From positions 359,113-423,112 of the forward strand of contig JAKMXF010000111.1 of NCBI GenBank assembly GCA_024704765.1: a stretch of 64,000 bases of DNA, given 5' to 3'. Positions within the stretch are counted from its first letter, which is position 1. Each line of letters starts with the position of its first letter. Shown here in pieces: positions 59,801 to 64,000 of this stretch. This stretch comes from Oopsacas minuta. Taxonomy: Eukaryota; Porifera; Hexactinellida; Lyssacinosida; Leucopsacidae. Position numbers and translations under genes: made by a program. The notes below the pieces were generated by a model. It was not told the DNA's origin, made no database searches, and was given only the letters and a program-made list of their open reading frames with translations.

Positions 59801-60012
59801 ATGTGCGTAGAAAAGGACATTTTAGTCCAAGTAGACCCCAAGAAAATAATCAATCATGTTGCGAATAAAAGTCAGGAATTGTCAAAGCTTTTACAGTTTT
59901 AGGTTTGAAAACATCATATAGAATTTTGTATAAAAAATAAATCTGTTTTTAGTAAAGTGGGCCGGTTTAATAATATTTTCCCGGGCCGAATATTTGAGCC
60001 AGTCCGTCCCTG
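56868..60012 (+). mobile_element. hAT DNA transposon, 3,145 bp (ZMYM/TTF-type transposase)
   Basis: Ends CAGGGACGGACTGGC and inverted GCCAGTCCGTCCCTG. The 8-bp duplication ATTCCTAC is at 56860-56867 and 60013-60020. Subterminal GGGCCGG blocks occur near both ends. It is inserted in codon 25 of gene D. Confidence 0.9.
57118..59902 (+). pseudogene. hAT transposase of zinc-finger MYM / TTF type, frameshifted
   Basis: Successive frames hold an acidic N-terminus (57260-57637), the TTF-type finger and start of the core (57534-58328; FSRHWLTYSESKEALFCSVC), the central core (58415-58846; SDNTDGAANMAGQYNGL, HIHVWCYAHVLNLV, TTRWWSKDRAL), a helical part (58851-59210) and the C-terminus (59210-59902) with VACERSFSKLKHIKTKYRN, the hAT dimerisation motif. 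Breaks near 57630, 58328, 58848 and 59209 imply inactivity, although some could be short introns. Confidence 0.8.
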
Positions 60013-60456
60013 ATTCCTACTCATGCCTCTAGCGGGACTGAACCTTACAGGAGCCATATTATACTTCCTGTATTCAGATTTAGGACATGAAATTCCTTTT
60101 AGAATATCAGCGGGTGTTGTGTGTATTACATTTTTCCTGTTTAGTGTTGTATTCGCTGTCGTAACGCTAATCGGATCGGCGCTTAGATTAATGTATCAAG
60201 ACCATGTGAGGAAGATCGGACTCAAAATGTTGATAGTAGAAAATTCGGTATTGTTTCTATTCTTTGGCGCCAATTTTGTTGTGATGATAGCTGGATTTAT
60301 AGTGGGGGTGTCAGTAATGCCCTGTTGTATATTCCTGTAGCAGTAGCCCCAGGAATATGTTTGTGTCAGTGTGGTCTGTTTGGTTATGGAAGTGTCTATA
60401 TTGGTATGATTTGTAAGAGTTTTTATTGGAAAAGAGATAACAGAAAACCAGCGTGA

Positions 60457-60909
60457 TTATTGTTTATTGTTTATTCTTGTTGTTTTGTTTGTAGGTAAGT
60501 ATGCTGTTTATAATATTAAAATTAAATTGAATATTCGTTACGTAGCGTATAGCAGTAAGAGATTGTCCTGTAGGCAGAATTATAGGAAATTGCATTGCGA
60601 AATTGTTCTATAATATTCTATATTATTAAAGCATTTTACATCAAATTTCAATGCAAATTAATGGAAGAATTAACCAAATATTAGCACAATTTGAGTACAA
60701 TTATGATAGACCTTTATGACCCCATTGGATTAAATTGGACCCATTAAATATCGGCAATTATTAATGTGTAATTTCAACATATTTAATCCAAAATAGAAAG
60801 TAATGATTAAACTCCACAATTAATCTAATTATCATAAATATTTAGTATGATATAAATTAATACCAATATAATAACAACGAACATAATTCAATAAACACAA
60901 TATTATTTA
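60457..60909. other. intergenic between D and E
   Basis: AT-rich sequence between the convergent 3' ends of genes D and E. No gene or element is recognised. AATAAA-like signals occur (for example near 60892), but none can be assigned firmly. Confidence 0.45.
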
Positions 60910-62025
60910 TTAACTGCCTTTGGATAACGGTTGAACTATAACAGGACTGTCTGGAGTATCATAAACAGGACTGTTAGGGTGTTTGGATACAACAGGATCA
61001 GGATCAGGACTGTCTGAATGTACCGAGTCGGCAGCAACAGGGACAGCAGGACTGTCTGGAATATCATAAACAGAACTGTTAGGTTGTTTGGATGCAACAG
61101 GATCAGGATCAGGATCAGGACTGTCTGGAAGTGTTTGTGGTATCAAAGCAGGTATCTCATAATATACCGGTGGTATAACACGTATCTCTACAAGATTATC
61201 TCTCTTAATGTTTTGGTTGGAAAACAATATGTCCTTCTCTAGAAGTGCCGGTTGTATAGCACGTTTCTGTGTATTTGTCGATTTGATAACAGGTGTAGGT
61301 TTCTGTGTATTTGTCGATTTGATAACAGGTGCAGGTTTCTGTGTATTTGTCGATTTGATAACAGGTGCAGGTTTCTGTGTATTTGTCGATTTGATAACAG
61401 GTATAGGTTTCTGTCTATTTGTCGATTTGATAACGGGCGTAGGTTCGTGTGTATTTGTCGATTTTATAACAGGTGTAGGTTTCTGTAGACGTTTATTTTT
61501 TGCTGGGCCTCTAGCAGGTATCTCTGCATATGATGGTAGTTCACTACGTTCAAAAGGCAACTCAGAACGTCTCTTTCGACATTTAATTTTTGTACTGCAC
61601 TGACCCACACAGCATAGACCGAAGCATATCAAAAACAGAATATTTATAATAATCAAACATGGCAGAGCCACCAACGTCCCATAGGTATATAGCGATTTTA
61701 CTTTAGAGGTAAATGTCAATATGAACAGGATGATATCTATCACTAGATGGATAACTACGACTATACTTGTAATTCCCAGACACGCTAAGCTTCCGGTGAT
61801 ATTGTCAGATATTGACATAAGGCACGCACAACAGGAAAGACAAGAAACAACAAAAGGAAGTGGAGTAATTGTAAAATACACAATCTCCGCGATATGGCAA
61901 AACCCTTCATTCTCACCAGTACAATTTGTACCAAGTAGATAAGATAGAGCTGAATAAATATACACAAAAGTGAAAGCTGAACAATACAAACAACATACAA
62001 AAGATATTACGTTTCCGAAGCACAT
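60910..62025 (-). CDS. gene E: four-helix membrane protein with repeat-rich Tyr/Pro tail
   Basis: Single-exon 371-aa protein. Four hydrophobic helices lie in the first ~145 residues (VISFVCCLYCSAFTFVYIYS; IVYFTITPLPFVVSCLSCC; ITSIVVVIHLVIDIILFIL; LVALPCLIIINILFLICFG), with a short Cys-containing loop between helices 1 and 2. A basic KCRKRR follows, then a roughly 220-residue cytoplasmic tail: six 12-residue repeats of the type KPxPVIKSTNTQ, then an acidic Pro/Ser region with VYDIPDSP and VYDTPDSP. YDxP is the Crk/Nck-type SH2-binding pattern; SYAEIP and YYEIP are similar. An in-frame stop lies 48 bp upstream, so 62025 is the first usable ATG. No known family recognised. Confidence 0.75.
   Translation of the reverse strand: MCFGNVISFVCCLYCSAFTFVYIYSALSYLLGTNCTGENEGFCHIAEIVYFTITPLPFVVSCLSCCACLMSISDNITGSLACLGITSIVVVIHLVIDIILFILTFTSKVKSLYTYGTLVALPCLIIINILFLICFGLCCVGQCSTKIKCRKRRSELPFERSELPSYAEIPARGPAKNKRLQKPTPVIKSTNTHEPTPVIKSTNRQKPIPVIKSTNTQKPAPVIKSTNTQKPAPVIKSTNTQKPTPVIKSTNTQKRAIQPALLEKDILFSNQNIKRDNLVEIRVIPPVYYEIPALIPQTLPDSPDPDPDPVASKQPNSSVYDIPDSPAVPVAADSVHSDSPDPDPVVSKHPNSPVYDTPDSPVIVQPLSKGS
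61270..61485 (-). repeat. 36-bp coding tandem repeat in gene E
   Basis: Six copies of a 36-bp unit encode KPxPVIKSTNTQ with few substitutions (one Lys to Glu, one Thr-Gln to Thr-His, one Asn-Thr to Asn-Arg). Low divergence suggests recent expansion or homogenisation. The plus-strand frames over it are mirrors. Confidence 0.85.
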
Positions 62026-62080
62026 ATCTTCACCATATACACTGAGATAATATTCCCAAGTTTGAGTTCCATTCTAATAT

Positions 62081-62361
62081 ATATTTATGCAATCTGATCT
62101 ACATACTAAACTAAGGAGATGCTTAATATTATATCACACGGATACTCCATGAATTGTTATGAATCATCTCCTGTAGTATATTTATATTCTAGGGGAACTA
62201 AAGTGATAACAAGCTAGCTTCACGAACAGCTCGATTGGCCTAGAGTATACGACCAATTCCATATTCTACTCATAGAATATCTGAGATTCTATCAGTTAGA
62301 AATTATATGTGTACACAAGGAAAGTATTCATAATTATATGCGGGAAATCTAACACAATATT

Positions 62362-62393
<32 letters not shown>

Positions 62394-62507
62394 ACATAAG
62401 TCAGTAACCACCTTCACTATACCCATTTAAGACACAGTACGTATAATGCAATTATACATACAGGCTGGCAGAAGCAAATTAAATGTTCATAGCTGCCCCA
62501 TACAAAC
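62081..62507 (-). promoter_or_regulatory. duplicated upstream region of gene E
   Basis: Two blocks upstream of gene E, 62081-62229 and 62403-62507, recur in the same order upstream of gene F (63337-63486 and 63553-63657). Shared words include atactccatgaattgttatg, gtataatgcaattata and gttcatagctgccccataca. This is either a conserved promoter or simply the upstream part of a gene duplication. Confidence 0.5.
62362..62393. repeat. (CAA)n microsatellite
   Basis: About ten consecutive CAA units between the two shared upstream blocks of gene E. Confidence 0.95.
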
Positions 62508-62680
62508 TTCCACAATAGTTAGCATAATACCCTTTGAGCAGCCCTGCTAGGTCCAAGCCTGATAGCCACTGCCACTGTATGAAACAATGAAAATATATTT
62601 TCTGAGAGAAAGGGGGCTTGGTAACTTTAATAGATTAGTAATTATTAACACAAGCACATATATACGTAGATATTTACGGA

Positions 62681-62712
62681 TAAATAATAATAATAATAAT
62701 AATAAAAATAAT
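62681..62712. repeat. (TAA)n microsatellite
   Basis: A run of TAA/AAT units in the intergenic region between E and F. Confidence 0.9.
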
Positions 62713-62787
62713 ATATCTCAAATATAAACAAATCTACAAACCTAACACAATAATAACAATATACAATATTTAAGGAGGGTCTCTCTG

Positions 62788-63278
62788 TTAATAACAACTA
62801 ACACATCCAATAAACATACAACTGTATACAAACAAACCGAACTGAATTGCACAAATACAAGGCAGAATGAATGAAGAATATGGATTATATAGATAATACT
62901 CATACTTAAGGAAACCATAATCAATTTCAATAAAACTGGCAGCAATATTGCCAATATAATAAATAAGAAGTATAAATAGTAATATATTTGAGGTGATTAA
63001 CAAGCAGAGACCAATTTCCCTATGTTTCCTCCCTTTCATGAATCCAAAGCAGGACCCTATCATGGTAAGTAATGTAATTATGATACAAAATACAGTACTT
63101 ATTGTATGTGCTATCATTCCGAACAAATCGAAAGGAGTTGAATTATAAAAATATAAGAAAAAATAAAAAAAGATGCTGTCACATTAGCTCCCAGAATAAT
63201 CAGTAAAAACATAGAATTTAGTATTAGTGAAGTAATTCCAAACACTAATAAATGACTGATAATTGTTGTTTCTGCCAT
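62788..63278 (-). pseudogene. gene F: four-helix membrane protein, frameshifted in a T-rich tract
   Basis: Start MAETTIISHLLVFGITS at 63278, then SMFLLIILGANVTA (helix 1). The frame runs off at a T-rich stretch near 63160. A one-base shift there joins it to the frame at 62788-63126, with helices ISTVFCIIITLLTMIGSCFG, LCLLITSNILLFILLIYYIG and FILPCICAIQFGLFVYSCMF. With the shift the protein is about 160 aa and parallels gene D over its length. The lesion is in a homopolymer, so a sequencing error is possible. Confidence 0.5.
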
Positions 63279-63336
63279 TTTCCCTTTGAAATAGAAATAT
63301 TCTTAAAATCTATGTAATATAGTAATTGGTGCTGTA

Positions 63337-63657
63337 TATATTTATAGTAATCTGATCTTACATACTAAACTAAGGAGATGATTAATATTGATCACACGGA
63401 TACTCCATGAATTGTTATGAATCATCTCCTAGAGTAAATTAAATTATAGCAGAACTAAGGTGGTAATAAACTAGTTTCATGAACATAGCCTGCCTTGCAT
63501 TTTACATACTGTGTGCTCGATGGGTATAGTGAAGGTGTTTACCTGCATAAGTCGGTAAACACCTTCACTATACTCATCAAGCACACAATACGTATAATGC
63601 AATTATAGATGCAGGCTGGCGGAAGCAAATTAAGTGTTCATAGCTGCCCCATACAAA
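63337..63657 (-). promoter_or_regulatory. duplicated upstream region of gene F
   Basis: Counterpart of the region upstream of gene E, in the same order and orientation, with smaller spacing between its two blocks. A 33-bp-arm hairpin lies where the second block begins. Confidence 0.5.
63511..63586. repeat. 33-bp-arm inverted repeat (hairpin)
   Basis: Left arm 63511-63543 and right arm 63554-63586 are inverted copies with two mismatches and a 10-bp loop (gtgtgctcgatgggtatagt ... actatactcatcaagcacac). The right arm resembles 62403-62436 upstream of gene E. Confidence 0.85.
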
Positions 63658-63884
63658 TTGGTGTTATAACTTGTTTGTTATACGGGTACAATCACAACAT
63701 GAGAGGAGAGGTTCCATATATCCCAATTGGAATATGGTATATGATGATATGATTAATAGTATATCACATAGTAGAGTATGTACAGTGGACCCTCGATAAT
63801 CCAAACAGTAGAAAATAAAGAAATTTTGGTTTAAAAATAATAATTTTCAATCGGAATTTGAAATTTTAACATGTACAAAGTACA

Positions 63885-63905
63885 TAATAATAATAGTAGT
63901 AGTAG

Positions 63906-64000
<95 letters not shown>
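63885..64000. repeat. (AGT)n microsatellite, runs off window
   Basis: ATA units pass into AGT units with occasional AGG interruptions and continue to the window end. Confidence 0.95.

Larger units (their letters stand above)
56795..60456 (+). pseudogene. gene D: four-helix membrane protein, interrupted by hAT
   Basis: The start MAETQTISNLLAFSIKS at 56795 resembles the start of gene F (MAETTIISHLLVFGITS). After 24 codons and one base, a 3.1-kb hAT element intervenes. Removing it with one target copy continues the frame at 60021 into LAGLNLTGAILYFLYSDLG, then helices 2 and 3 (VCITFFLFSVVFAVVTLIG, SVLFLFFGANFVVMIAGFIV). The frame is then lost at a GTGGGGGTG tract near 60303; a shift of one gives LYIPVAVAPGICLCQCGLFG, the expected fourth helix, ending at 60456. 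No known family is assigned. Confidence 0.6.

Noticed and set aside
61208-61603. Plus-strand frame with repeated FCVFVDLITG units
   Set aside because: It is the mirror of the 36-bp coding repeat of gene E, whose minus-strand frame is longer and has coherent helices and tail.

Overview
This is an AT-rich stretch of animal nuclear DNA, not bacterial. Genes are split by GT-AG introns, many only 70-200 bp long, and carry signal-peptide exons, C-type lectin and immunoglobulin-like domains, a receptor-type tyrosine-phosphatase tail and NHL-repeat proteins. Eukaryotic DNA transposons (hAT, Tc1/mariner, pogo/Tigger, Ginger-like) are frequent. The compact genes, large lectin/Ig receptors and RING-less coiled-coil/NHL proteins fit an early-branching marine invertebrate, most likely a sponge. 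That assignment is an inference.

The core of the window (11-56 kb) is a cluster of a modular receptor family. Two complete genes lie on the minus strand: gene A (22.67 to 11.23 kb, 18 exons, about 2,054 aa) and gene B (45.0 to 32.07 kb, 20 exons, 2,431 aa). Each encodes a signal peptide, three tandem copies of a five-exon cassette (lectin-A, lectin-B, Ig1, Ig2, Ig3), one (A) or two (B) extra Ig-like exons, a membrane-proximal Ig-like domain, one transmembrane helix and a cytoplasmic tail. Every extracellular exon is one domain bounded by phase-1 introns. The tails differ: A has a Thr/Pro stalk and a short tail with two YxN motifs, while B has a long tail ending in a tyrosine-phosphatase domain with decayed catalytic motifs. 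Decayed relatives surround them: a lectin-B/Ig1 relic at 28.5-29.3 kb, a phosphatase C-terminus at 46.1-46.4 kb, and an oppositely oriented, transposon-riddled pseudogene (C) from 46.6 to about 54.6 kb.

Left flank (0-10 kb): the last exon of a cathepsin D-like aspartic protease, a possible hAT fragment, an intact coiled-coil/NHL gene (5.96-7.21 kb) and a dead Tc1 element. The NHL gene and its surroundings (about 3.1 kb) recur in inverted orientation at 24.15-27.18 kb, so the two copies bracket gene A. A possible ABCB9-like N-terminal fragment lies next to each copy.

Right flank (56-64 kb): three four-helix membrane protein genes. D is broken by a 3.1-kb hAT insertion and a frameshift. E has an intact frame and a repeat-rich tail with YDxP motifs. 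F is frameshifted in a T-rich tract. E and F share duplicated upstream DNA.

Transposition history can be read directly, because target duplications can be checked against uninterrupted exons or a paralogous empty site: 8 bp for three hAT elements, CCGG for a Ginger-like element that keeps an apparently complete integrase plus Ulp1-like protease gene, and TA for the mariner and Tigger elements. Two 1.0-kb palindromic foldback elements of one family sit in introns of genes A and B.
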